64,000 nucleotides of DNA from assembly GCA_945949045.1 (NCBI GenBank), contig CAMFDG010000006.1, forward strand, positions 1 through 64,000, written 5' to 3'. The notes under the pieces are model-generated. The model was given only the letters and a program-made list of their open reading frames with translations. It was not told where the DNA came from and ran no database searches. Both the position numbers and the translations under genes were made by a program. This stretch comes from an uncultured Lachnospiraceae bacterium (lineage in GTDB: Bacteria; Bacillota; Clostridia; Lachnospirales; Lachnospiraceae). Positions 46,002 to 53,614 of this stretch are shown here, in pieces (position 1 is the stretch's first letter; the number at the start of each line of letters is the position of its first letter).

Positions 46002-46622
46002 ATGGAAAATTTTACATTGGACCATGTCAATGAGATGTACATGGATGTGCTGCGGGAAATCGGCAATATCGGAGCAGGAAATGCTATGACATCACTGGCC
46101 AGCATGATCAATGAAAAGGTAGATATGCATGTCCCGAAGGTGGAGCTGATGGAGGCCTCCAAGCTTGGCTCTGCAATCTGCCCGGAGGATGAGATCATCG
46201 TCGGTATTTTTCTTGAGGTGACTCATGATATATCGGGCAGTATGATGTTCCTGATGCGGATGGATTCTGCTCATTATCTGGTGGACCGTCTGATGGGAAC
46301 CGCAACGGGGAAGGATGACCCCTTCAATGAGATGGAGCTTTCCGCCTTGAAGGAGATTGGCAATATCATTGCGGCATCATATCTGTCCGCGCTTTCCAGC
46401 ATGACGAATATGACGATTGCACCATCGGTTCCTTATATCGCAGTGGATATGGCGGCGGCGATCTTAAGTGTACCGGCAATCCAGTTTGGACAGTATGGAA
46501 ACAATGCGCTGCTGATTGAGACAGAGTTTGGGGATGAACAGATGATTAACGGTTATTTTATTTTGATGCCGGAGGAGAATTCCTACGCAAAAATTCTGTC
46601 TTCCCTTGGTATTACACTATAG
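46002..46622 (+). CDS. cheC: CheY-P phosphatase CheC
   Basis: This 206-residue protein has two copies of the CheC signature: LREIGNIGAGNAMTSL and LKEIGNIIAASYLSAL, each with the catalytic Glu-xx-Asn. It dephosphorylates CheY-P and binds CheD. The tracked start 20 codons upstream reads through the stem-loop. The chosen ATG has GGAGG five bases before it and begins the conserved MENFTLDHVNEMYMDVL. Confidence 0.94.
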   Translation: MENFTLDHVNEMYMDVLREIGNIGAGNAMTSLASMINEKVDMHVPKVELMEASKLGSAICPEDEIIVGIFLEVTHDISGSMMFLMRMDSAHYLVDRLMGTATGKDDPFNEMELSALKEIGNIIAASYLSALSSMTNMTIAPSVPYIAVDMAAAILSVPAIQFGQYGNNALLIETEFGDEQMINGYFILMPEENSYAKILSSLGITL

Positions 46623-46634
46623 GAGACAGAGAAG

Positions 46635-47120
46635 ATGGGAGAGATCATTAAGGTCGGTATGGCAGACTTAAAGATCGGACGGGCTCCGGATACTCTTACA
46701 ACATTGGGTCTTGGCTCCTGTATCGGATTGACACTGTATGATCCGGCTGCGAAGATTGGCGGACTTGTCCATTATATGCTGCCTGACAGTACAAAACTGA
46801 AAAATAATACGAATATTGCCAAATTTGGAGATACGGGCATCCGGGAGCTTCTCCGCCTGATTCTGGAGGCGGGGGCCACGAAGCGCAAGCTGGTTGCCAA
46901 AATTGCAGGGGGAGCCAGCATGTTTGAGATGAGCGGGCTGTCCTCCATTGGCAGCGTCGGCGAGAGGAATGCTGAGGCTGCAAAACAGCTTTTAAAGGAG
47001 CTTCAGATTCCTCTGATCGCAGAGGATACCGGTTTGAATTATGGACGAACGGTGGAGCTGAACTGTGAAAACGGAGATTTCCTGATCAAATCGGTAGGCA
47101 GGGGATCAAAGGTCATATAG
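46635..47120 (+). CDS. cheD: Chemoreceptor glutamine deamidase CheD
   Basis: This is a 161-residue deamidase with the catalytic cysteine in LGLGSCIGLTLYD, histidine in GGLVHYMLPDS and a conserved threonine further on. It deamidates receptor glutamines and enhances CheC activity. cheC-cheD order is conserved in B. subtilis. Starts 12 bases after cheC. Confidence 0.95.
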   Translation: MGEIIKVGMADLKIGRAPDTLTTLGLGSCIGLTLYDPAAKIGGLVHYMLPDSTKLKNNTNIAKFGDTGIRELLRLILEAGATKRKLVAKIAGGASMFEMSGLSSIGSVGERNAEAAKQLLKELQIPLIAEDTGLNYGRTVELNCENGDFLIKSVGRGSKVI

Positions 47121-47129
47121 GAGAAAACA

Positions 47130-47432
47130 ATGAAAACAAAAGCAGTGCCGGCGATGATTATGCTGACCGCAGGACTGATTGACTGTATCTTTTCCATTTA
47201 CTGTCATCTGCCTCTCCTTCGGTTCACCTGGCAGCTTCTGGTGGTGCTTCTCATATTTTATGTTCTGGGCTGTGTGGTACAGCTGGTTCTGGACAAGAAT
47301 TTTGCTGAAATGGAGCAGACGGATGAGAATCAGGAAGAGAGTAAAGAGGCTGACGGGGAAGAACAGCAGGAGGCAGAGGACGGACAGGAAGCATCGCAGG
47401 AGAATCCGAAGCAGGATGATGCCGGTGTGTAA
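47130..47432 (+). CDS. Small membrane protein with acidic tail, unknown function
   Basis: This is a 100-residue protein I do not recognise as a named family. It has two hydrophobic segments (about 7-27 and 34-55), then a strongly acidic, glutamate/glutamine-rich cytoplasmic-looking tail. It lies between cheD and sigD where B. subtilis has no gene, starts ten bases after cheD, and has a GGAG ribosome site. It is probably co-expressed with the chemotaxis genes. A role at the membrane is only an inference. Confidence 0.72.
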   Translation: MKTKAVPAMIMLTAGLIDCIFSIYCHLPLLRFTWQLLVVLLIFYVLGCVVQLVLDKNFAEMEQTDENQEESKEADGEEQQEAEDGQEASQENPKQDDAGV

Positions 47433-47455
47433 ACAAATCACTTGGAGCGGGTTAG

Positions 47456-48220
47456 ATGAAGGCTGTTGATAAAGAAAAACTGTGGGATGAATACCGAAAA
47501 AAACCGACCCAGGAGCTGAGAGAGCGGTTGATTATTGAATACTCCCAGCTTGTCCGGCTGGTAGCCGGCAGACTCAGTATGTATCTGGGCAATAATGTAG
47601 AATACGAGGATCTGGTCAGCTATGGTATTTTTGGACTGATTGATGCCATTGATAAGTTCGACCTGACAAAGAACGTGAAATTCGAAACCTATGCCAGCCT
47701 TCGGATCCGTGGGGCAATTCTGGACCAGATCCGCAAGATGGACTGGATTCCAAGGACGGTGCGCAAGCGCCAGCGTCAGTTGGATGAGGCGGTCAAAGCG
47801 GTGGAGATGAGAACCGGCAAAACGGCTACTGATGAGGAGCTTGCGGAAGAGCTTGGGCTGTCCGGGGAGGAATTGTGCGACTGGCAGTCCCAGCTCAAGG
47901 TGACGAATGTGGTTTCCCTGAATGAGTTCGAGGAAAACGGACCGGAGCCTTCCTTTGAGCCGGGGAGCAACGAACGGTTCAGAGGACCGGAGGACGTGGT
48001 GGAGGCGGCAGAGCTTAAGACCATGCTTGCCGAATCCCTGGAGCTTCTCACGGAAAAGGAGAGGCGGGTTATTGAGCTTTACTATTATGAGGATATGACG
48101 CTGAAGGAAATCAGCAAGATTCTCTCCGTGTCAGAATCAAGGGTGTCACAGCTTCATACCAAGGCCCTTTTAAAAATGCGGAAAAAGATGGGACCGTATA
48201 TGAATATTTTAACAGATTAG
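47456..48220 (+). CDS. sigD: Flagellar RNA polymerase sigma factor sigma D/FliA
   Basis: This is a 254-residue sigma factor for late flagellar, chemotaxis and autolysin genes. It shows region 2 (NVEYEDLVSYGIFGLIDAIDKFD and FETYASLRIRGAILDQIRKMDW, quoted in part), region 3 and region 4 (LKEISKILSVSESRVSQLHTKALLKM). B. subtilis has sigD at the same place after cheD. FlgM, its anti-sigma factor, is not in the window. Confidence 0.96.
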   Translation: MKAVDKEKLWDEYRKKPTQELRERLIIEYSQLVRLVAGRLSMYLGNNVEYEDLVSYGIFGLIDAIDKFDLTKNVKFETYASLRIRGAILDQIRKMDWIPRTVRKRQRQLDEAVKAVEMRTGKTATDEELAEELGLSGEELCDWQSQLKVTNVVSLNEFEENGPEPSFEPGSNERFRGPEDVVEAAELKTMLAESLELLTEKERRVIELYYYEDMTLKEISKILSVSESRVSQLHTKALLKMRKKMGPYMNILTD

Positions 48221-48229
48221 GAGTAGCCT

Positions 48230-48544
48230 ATGGCAATCGGACCGATTGATTATGCAATGATACAGCGAACCGGAGATGTGGAAAATATCCGGCGCATGGA
48301 GGATGCCAGACCTCTTGCAGACCAGCAGAATATCCAGAAACAGGTGGATCAGAGAGAGGATACTTTAAGGCATCAGGTGACGGATTCGAAAGGCAGTGAC
48401 CGGGCACATAACGATGCAGATGCGAAGGATGAGGGGAAGGGAAGCTACAGTTCTCAGGGGAATGTGAGAAAGAAAGAAAAAAAGAAGCCGGATGCCGGAC
48501 GGATCGTCCGTAAGGAGAGCAGAGGCTTTGATATTAAAATTTGA
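48230..48544 (+). CDS. Small hydrophilic flagellar-locus protein, unknown function
   Basis: This is a 104-residue charged protein without membrane segments. It begins MAIGPIDYAMIQRTGDVENIR and ends with a basic stretch and GFDIKI. I recognise no named family. The ends look more ordered than the Asp/Lys-rich middle. It starts ten bases after sigD with AGGAG before it and is followed directly by the SwrB-like gene, so it is part of the same transcript. Confidence 0.7.
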   Translation: MAIGPIDYAMIQRTGDVENIRRMEDARPLADQQNIQKQVDQREDTLRHQVTDSKGSDRAHNDADAKDEGKGSYSSQGNVRKKEKKKPDAGRIVRKESRGFDIKI

Positions 48545-48553
48545 GGTTAGGAT

Positions 48554-49234
48554 ATGACTGGTATAGAAATCACACTGATTCTTGTGGGAATCGTCCTTAT
48601 CTTCGGCAGTTTTTTTATTCAGGAGAAGCTGTCTAATAAGGAGATGGAACAGATTGCCGGACTCAGTGAAATACAATTGAACATGATCGTGGACAGGCTG
48701 CTGTCAGATGCAGATACAAAAATTGAGGATTCCATTGACGAACTTGCAGACGATACCCTTGAAATTGCAAAGAGGGCTTTGGAAAAGGAATCCAACGAGA
48801 AGATTATGGCGGTGAGTGAGTATTCAAACACGGTTATTGAAGCTATGAATAAGACCCACAACGAGATCCTTTTCCTCTATAATATGCTGGAGGACAAGCA
48901 CAAAGAACTGACAGAGCTGGCTGCCAGCCTTCAACAGTTCTCGGATACTATGAAAACGACGGAACATGATGTGCTCCAGAATCTGGTGGATGCGGCAAGG
49001 GATATCGAGCAGAAGACAGACCCCCAGGGGAGGGAAGAACAGCAGGAGAAGCCTTTGGATGATGAGGAACTGTCAGCGGATGAGGATGAGGCCGGCAATC
49101 ACAATGACCGCATCTTAGAGCTCTGCAGGCAGGGTATGACAGATGTTGATATTGCAAGGCAGCTGGGGCTGGGACTTGGCGAGGTGCGGCTGGTAATCGG
49201 ATTATATAAAGGGGAACAGACAGGTGAAGCTTAA
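48554..49234 (+). CDS. SwrB-like membrane protein (DUF6115-type)
   Basis: This is a 226-residue protein with a single N-terminal membrane helix (about 5-23), a long coiled coil (about 45-150), an acidic linker and a C-terminal helix-turn-helix-like end (ILELCRQGMTDVDIARQLGLGLGEVRLVIGL, quoted in part). This layout and its place after sigD match B. subtilis SwrB (YlxL), which promotes FliF-FliG assembly and export activation. Overall identity to SwrB is not demonstrated, so the name is positional. Confidence 0.76.
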   Translation: MTGIEITLILVGIVLIFGSFFIQEKLSNKEMEQIAGLSEIQLNMIVDRLLSDADTKIEDSIDELADDTLEIAKRALEKESNEKIMAVSEYSNTVIEAMNKTHNEILFLYNMLEDKHKELTELAASLQQFSDTMKTTEHDVLQNLVDAARDIEQKTDPQGREEQQEKPLDDEELSADEDEAGNHNDRILELCRQGMTDVDIARQLGLGLGEVRLVIGLYKGEQTGEA

Positions 49235-49796
49235 ATATTATCTCAGAGGATGCGGTGTGGGCATTCTTGTGACGGTGATTATTCTTATGATCGCGCTGAA
49301 GGCAAAGGGCGGAGTCATGACAGATCAAAGGGTTATGGAGCGGGCATCGGAGCTTGGCATGGTTATGCAGCAGGACACGAAAGAGCAATCGGATACGCAG
49401 AAAGCTTCAGAAACGCAGAAAGCTTCAGAAACGCAGGAGGCTTCGGATACGCAGGAGGCTTCGGATACGCAGAAAGCTTCAGAAACGCAGGAGGATTCAG
49501 AACAGAAGCAAACAGATAATTCCGGGAAATCCACACAGGCAGAGGAACACAAACAGCTGCAGGAAGAAAAACAGGAAGCTTCGGAGGACGGGATTGCGAT
49601 CAACGTGAAGAACGGAGAGGTCTGCAGAGATGTTGCCGCAAAGCTTTTTGACAAGGGTCTGGTGGAGGATGCGGAAGAGTTCCGAATTTATATGGGGGAT
49701 CATGGATACGCGAAAAAACTTCGTGTGGGAAGCTTTTTCATCAAAAAGGGAATGTCCTACGAAGAGATTGCAAAAATTTTGACGGAAAAATCATAA
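49224..49796 (+). CDS. MltG/YceG-like N-terminal domain protein with hexapeptide repeats
   Basis: This is a 190-residue protein with an N-terminal membrane helix (about 8-27), a low-complexity region containing six TQKASE-type hexapeptides, and a C-terminal LysM-like domain typical of the N-terminal part of MltG transglycosylases ([33 protein letters not shown]). The catalytic MltG domain is missing. It could bind peptidoglycan near basal bodies, but that is inferred. It begins at GTG, overlapping the SwrB-like gene by 11 bases, and ends the flagellar run. Confidence 0.75.
   Translation: MKLKYYLRGCGVGILVTVIILMIALKAKGGVMTDQRVMERASELGMVMQQDTKEQSDTQKASETQKASETQEASDTQEASDTQKASETQEDSEQKQTDNSGKSTQAEEHKQLQEEKQEASEDGIAINVKNGEVCRDVAAKLFDKGLVEDAEEFRIYMGDHGYAKKLRVGSFFIKKGMSYEEIAKILTEKS
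49395..49502 (+). repeat. Six tandem 18-bp coding repeats
   Basis: Six in-frame copies of an 18-base unit near ACGCAGAAAGCTTCAGAA encode [30 protein letters not shown] and TQEDSE. The unit is a multiple of three, so copy-number change would alter linker length without a frameshift. All other frames are also open here, which explains several spurious ORFs. Confidence 0.93.
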
Positions 49797-49803
49797 AATA
49801 TTC

Positions 49804-49832
49804 TTGCAAGGAAGCCTTTGGTATGATATAAT
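49804..49832 (+). promoter_or_regulatory. rpsB promoter (sigma A type)
   Basis: TTGCAA and a perfect TATAAT are separated by exactly 17 bases, starting eight bases after the MltG-like stop. It leaves a leader of about 115 bases before rpsB. The -10 sits in the loop of a terminator-like hairpin. Confidence 0.85.
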
Positions 49833-49845
49833 TCCAAAGGCTTTT
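49812..49845 (+). terminator. Terminator-like hairpin overlapping the rpsB promoter
   Basis: AAGCCTTTGG (49812-49821) pairs perfectly with CCAAAGGCTT (49834-49843), followed by a broken T-rich run TTAGTTTAATT. It could end the flagellar transcript. Its 12-base loop contains the -10 of the rpsB promoter. Confidence 0.6.
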
Positions 49846-49877
49846 AGTTTAATTAATCACATGTACGGAGGTGGCCG

Positions 49878-49910
49878 GTGCCGGATATACGCTTCCCGGT
49901 GGCTTACTAA
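49878..49910 (+). other. Possible 10-codon leader ORF before rpsB
   Basis: GTG CCG ... TAC TAA could encode a 10-residue peptide ([10 protein letters not shown]) behind GGAGGTGG, within the rpsB leader. Spacing to the GTG is short (3-4 bases). Nothing else supports translation. It is noted because long rpsB leaders are often regulatory in bacteria. Confidence 0.25.
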
Positions 49911-49953
49911 TCGGAAGTACATGGAAGAAAACAACCAAATGGAGGTAAGAAAA

Positions 49954-50694
49954 ATGAGCGTAATTTCAATGAAGCAGTTGCTGGAGGCAGGTGTTCATTT
50001 TGGACACCAGACAAGAAGATGGAACCCTAAGATGGCTCCGTACATCTACACAGAGCGTAACGGAATCTACATCATCGACTTACAGAAGTCGGTAGGCAAG
50101 GTGGATGAGGCTTATGATGCAGTTTCTGATATTGCTGCACAGGGCGGCACCATTCTTTTCGTAGGAACCAAGAAGCAGGCACAGGATGCCATCAAGACTG
50201 AGGCAGAGCGCTGCGGAATGTTCTATGTAAACGAGAGATGGTTAGGCGGTATGCTGACCAACTTCAAGACCATCCAGAGCCGTATCAAGAGATTAAAAGA
50301 TATCGAGCGCATGGAGGAGGATGGCACATTTGACGTACTTCCCAAGAAAGAAGTTATCGCGCTGAAAAAAGAGTTAGAGAAGCTTCAGAAGAACCTTGGT
50401 GGTATCAAGGAGATGAAGAAGATTCCGGATGCAATCTTTATCGTAGATCCCAAGAAGGAGCGTATCTGTGTACAGGAGGCTCATACATTAGGTATTCCTC
50501 TCATCGGTATCGCTGATACGAACTGCGATCCTGAGGAGTTAGATTATGTGATCCCCGGTAACGACGATGCAATTCGTGCCGTTAAGCTCATTGTTTCTAA
50601 GATGGCAGATGCTGTCATAGAGGCAAATCAGGGCGCAGCAGAGGATGCTGTTTACGAAGGCGAGGATGTCGCTGAGGAAGCAGTAGAGGCATAA
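49954..50694 (+). CDS. rpsB: 30S ribosomal protein S2
   Basis: This is a 246-residue S2 protein beginning [26 protein letters not shown] (quoted in part), with [13 protein letters not shown] and [20 protein letters not shown]. It is needed for the S1-S2 corner of the small subunit. The tracked start 50 codons upstream is an artefact of an open leader. GGAGG lies eight bases before the chosen ATG. tsf follows 37 bases after the stop. Confidence 0.98.
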   Translation: MSVISMKQLLEAGVHFGHQTRRWNPKMAPYIYTERNGIYIIDLQKSVGKVDEAYDAVSDIAAQGGTILFVGTKKQAQDAIKTEAERCGMFYVNERWLGGMLTNFKTIQSRIKRLKDIERMEEDGTFDVLPKKEVIALKKELEKLQKNLGGIKEMKKIPDAIFIVDPKKERICVQEAHTLGIPLIGIADTNCDPEELDYVIPGNDDAIRAVKLIVSKMADAVIEANQGAAEDAVYEGEDVAEEAVEA

Positions 50695-50731
50695 TTTCAT
50701 TTATCGACGATAGATTTGGAGGAAAAAATCG

Positions 50732-51670
50732 ATGGCTATTACAGCAGCAATGGTAAAAGAACTGCGTGAGATGACCGGCGCAGGTATGATGGATTGTAAG
50801 AAAGCATTAAATGAGACCAATGGAAATATGGACGAGGCTGTTGAGTTCTTAAGAAAGAACGGACAGGCTAAGGCTGAGAAGAAGGCAAACCGTATTGCTG
50901 CAGAGGGTCTTTGCTCTGTTCTGGTATCTGAGGATGGAAAGACTGCTGCTGTTGTAGAAGTAAACTCTGAGACTGACTTTGTTGCAAAGAATGATAAGTT
51001 TAAAACCTTCGTTAACGCTGTTGCAAAGCAGGCATTAGCTACAGGCGCTGCTGATATCGATGCATTCATGGCTGAGCCGTGGAATGAGGACAACTCTAAG
51101 ACGGTCAACGATGCTCTGGTTGAGCAGGTTGCAGTAATCGGAGAGAACCTGAAGATCCGTCGGTTCGAGAAGGTTTCTGCAGAGAACGGGTGCGTGGTAT
51201 CTTATGTACACGGTGGTGGTAGAATCGGTGTTATTGTTGAGGCTGAGACTGACACGGTCAATGATGCTGTGAAGGAAGCACTGACCAATATCGCAATGCA
51301 GATTGCAGCCCTGAATCCGAAGTATGTGACCGAGGCTGAAATCAGTGATGAGTACAAGCAGCATGAGGAGGAAATTCTTCGTGCTCAGATCGCAAATGAT
51401 CCGAAGGAATCCCAGAAACCGGCTAAGGTGATCGATGGCATGATCAAGGGACGTCTGAACAAGGAATTCAAGGAGATCTGTCTGGTAGATCAGGTATACG
51501 TAAAGGCTGAGGATGGAAAGCAGAGTGTTGCTAAGTATCTTGAGCAGGTATCCAAGGAAGTTGGAACCAAGGTTTCCGTGAAGAGATTTGTTCGTTTTGA
51601 GACCGGTGAGGGCCTTGAGAAGAAGAACGAGGATTTTGCAGCAGAAGTTGCCGCACAGATGAACGCATAA
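50732..51670 (+). CDS. tsf: Elongation factor Ts
   Basis: This is a 312-residue nucleotide exchange factor for EF-Tu. The N-terminal VKELREMTGAGMMDCKKALNE and SETDFVAKN motifs are diagnostic. The protein is slightly longer than the roughly 290 residues of B. subtilis, with the extra length in the C-terminal half. TTGGAGG precedes the ATG. A terminator follows. Confidence 0.98.
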   Translation: MAITAAMVKELREMTGAGMMDCKKALNETNGNMDEAVEFLRKNGQAKAEKKANRIAAEGLCSVLVSEDGKTAAVVEVNSETDFVAKNDKFKTFVNAVAKQALATGAADIDAFMAEPWNEDNSKTVNDALVEQVAVIGENLKIRRFEKVSAENGCVVSYVHGGGRIGVIVEAETDTVNDAVKEALTNIAMQIAALNPKYVTEAEISDEYKQHEEEILRAQIANDPKESQKPAKVIDGMIKGRLNKEFKEICLVDQVYVKAEDGKQSVAKYLEQVSKEVGTKVSVKRFVRFETGEGLEKKNEDFAAEVAAQMNA

Positions 51671-51700
51671 TCGGATTGTGCGAAGATAAAGAATTGATAT

Positions 51701-51748
51701 CCCCTGCAGTGCAGCTTTTGTATTGCAGGGGCTTTTGCTTTTACTTTT
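51701..51748 (+). terminator. Intrinsic terminator after tsf
   Basis: CCCCTGCA (51701-51708) pairs with TGCAGGGG (51724-51731) and is followed by CTTTTGCTTTTACTTTTT. It ends the rpsB-tsf unit. Confidence 0.78.
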
Positions 51749-51770
51749 TCTTTTTGATTTCGTAAATACC

Positions 51771-51798
51771 TTTACAAGAATCAAAAATATGTTAAAAT
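51771..51798 (+). promoter_or_regulatory. Promoter for the deacetylase-bactofilin-pyrH unit
   Basis: TTTACA and TAAAAT are 16 bases apart, about 30 bases before the deacetylase-like gene. It is the only promoter-like sequence I see between tsf and pyrH. Confidence 0.6.
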
Positions 51799-51829
51799 AG
51801 ATAGAGATATATCCTGACGGAGGAATAGT

Positions 51830-52777
51830 ATGGATACAAATGAAGATCAGGAGCTTTGGCAGCAGCGCCGGAGACGCAACCGGATCAACCGCATGAAAAC
51901 AGGAATCATTCTTTCGATTATTATCTGGATGATCATATCAATGGCTGCTATTGTGATCCTGTCCGTTCAGGTCGTATATCTTCGTCACGAAGTGGACAGA
52001 CTTTCCGGGCAGTCCCATGTTGCGGACACGAAGGTGCTTCAGACAGAAACAGTGCAGCCTCCTGCCACGGAGGTACAGCAGGCATCAGAGATCACAGGAT
52101 CCGGAATCAATTCAGCGGATAATCTGGCCGGCAGTTCGGATAAGCATAAGGTATATCTTACCTTTGATGGGAGCCCTAATGCCAATACAGGCAAAATCCT
52201 GGATGTCTTGAAGAAATATGGTGTGAAGGCTTCTTTTTTTGTCTCCGGTGATTCCTCGAAGGAGATGAAGCCGGTGTACAGGCGGATCGTTCAGGAGGGG
52301 CACACGCTGGGAATGCACTCCTATTCCAATCGGTACAGTGAGGTGTATGCCTCAGAGGAGGCTTTTGAGGAGGATTTTGTTAAGCTTTCGGACTATCTGG
52401 AGCAGGTGACCGGAGAACAAAGCCGGTTTTATCGTTTTCCGGGAGGAAGCTGCAATCGGACAAGCAATGTGCCGATGGAGGATTTTGTTCGTGTACTGAA
52501 TGAGCGGGACATTACCTATTTTGACTGGAATGTTTCGGCGGGGGATACGGGAAGCCGCTATACGGCTGAAGAAGTCATAGATAATGTGACGTCCGGCGTA
52601 TCCCGTTATAAAACTTCTGTCGTGCTCCTGCATGACGGAGAGGATAAGTCAACAACGGTGGAGGCTCTTGGACCGCTTATTGAGTCGCTTCAGAGAATGG
52701 GGGCCGAAATTCTGCCGATTGATGAGCATACAAAGGTGATTCAATATATCAATGCTGATAGTGTTGAAGAAAAATAA
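51830..52777 (+). CDS. Membrane-anchored NodB-type polysaccharide deacetylase homologue, metal site altered
   Basis: This is a 315-residue protein with a basic N-terminus, a membrane helix (about 25-48) and an extracellular NodB domain (about 105-300). RFPGGSCN, FDWNVSAGD and VVLLHDGED motifs are intact. However, the TFDDG motif is TFDGS (Asp113 then Gly114), and the HxxxH metal pair is His163 with Asn167, so two of the usual metal ligands are missing. The family removes acetyl groups from peptidoglycan or other glycans. This copy may be inactive or use a changed metal site. GGAGG precedes the ATG. It is paired with a bactofilin. Confidence 0.85.
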   Translation: MDTNEDQELWQQRRRRNRINRMKTGIILSIIIWMIISMAAIVILSVQVVYLRHEVDRLSGQSHVADTKVLQTETVQPPATEVQQASEITGSGINSADNLAGSSDKHKVYLTFDGSPNANTGKILDVLKKYGVKASFFVSGDSSKEMKPVYRRIVQEGHTLGMHSYSNRYSEVYASEEAFEEDFVKLSDYLEQVTGEQSRFYRFPGGSCNRTSNVPMEDFVRVLNERDITYFDWNVSAGDTGSRYTAEEVIDNVTSGVSRYKTSVVLLHDGEDKSTTVEALGPLIESLQRMGAEILPIDEHTKVIQYINADSVEEK

Positions 52778-52792
52778 CATGGAGGAAGCACG

Positions 52793-53593
52793 ATGGGTTT
52801 ATTTAAGGATTTTAAAGAGGATTTTTCCCAGGCAGCAAAGGAAATGATGCCGGGAACGGATGCACCAAAGAGCAAGAGAGCGGACAAGCCGGAGAAGATG
52901 GCAGAAAATCCGGCTGTTAACTCTTTGGGAAATAACGTTGACATGAAGTCTGAGCTGTCTAAGCTGGATGGGCTTTTGGATCAGGTGAAGCATGAGGATG
53001 CACCGGCACAAAAGACGCTTGAAGCAGAGCTTCCGCCTATGAGCCGCGCGGCAGAAAAGCCGCAGAGTGCACCGGCACCAATGATGAATGAGGAGAAAAA
53101 AACAATGGATACAACGATGAATACGATTCACTCAGGAGCTGTTGCAGATGAGACATCTGTGATTACAGCCGGAACGGTTTTGACCGGAGATCTGGCTTCC
53201 GATGGTTCCTTCAACATCCAGGGTACGATCAATGGTAATGTAACCTGTAACGGAAAACTTGTGGTTACAGGCAACATCAATGGTAACAGCGCTGCGTCAG
53301 AGTTTTTTGCAGATGTGGCTAAGATCGAGGGAGAAATTGTCAGCTCCGGTACCGTGAAGATCGGTGCAGGCTCTGTGATCATCGGAAATATTTCTGCGGC
53401 ATCTGCTGTTATTGCCGGTGCTATCAAGGGAGATATTGATGTGCAGGGACCGGTGGTTGTAGATACTTCCGCAGTGATCATGGGCAATATCAAGTCCCGT
53501 TCCGTACAGATCAACAATGGTGCTGTGATTGAGGGATTCTGCTCCCAGTGCTATGCTGAGGTGGATGTCCAGGGACTTTTTGATGGCAAATAG
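52793..53593 (+). CDS. Bactofilin (polymer-forming cytoskeletal protein)
   Basis: This is a 266-residue protein with an unstructured charged N-terminal half (to about residue 115) and a C-terminal bactofilin (DUF583) beta-helix of about 130 residues, built of repeating turns such as GDLASDGSFNIQGTINGNV and GNISAASAVIAGAIKGDI. Bactofilins form filaments that localise cell-wall enzymes. It starts 15 bases after the deacetylase homologue, suggesting that they work together at the envelope. pyrH follows 21 bases on. Confidence 0.9.
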   Translation: MGLFKDFKEDFSQAAKEMMPGTDAPKSKRADKPEKMAENPAVNSLGNNVDMKSELSKLDGLLDQVKHEDAPAQKTLEAELPPMSRAAEKPQSAPAPMMNEEKKTMDTTMNTIHSGAVADETSVITAGTVLTGDLASDGSFNIQGTINGNVTCNGKLVVTGNINGNSAASEFFADVAKIEGEIVSSGTVKIGAGSVIIGNISAASAVIAGAIKGDIDVQGPVVVDTSAVIMGNIKSRSVQINNGAVIEGFCSQCYAEVDVQGLFDGK

Positions 53594-53614
53594 AATAACA
53601 GGAGAGGGATTAGC

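Noticed and set aside
49395-49502. CRISPR-like array
   Set aside because: The repeats are 18 bp, directly adjacent without spacers, and fully coding in frame.
49804-49953. N-terminal extension of rpsB to 49804
   Set aside because: The tracked start lies in the promoter itself. Typical S2 begins [10 protein letters not shown], with GGAGG before that ATG.
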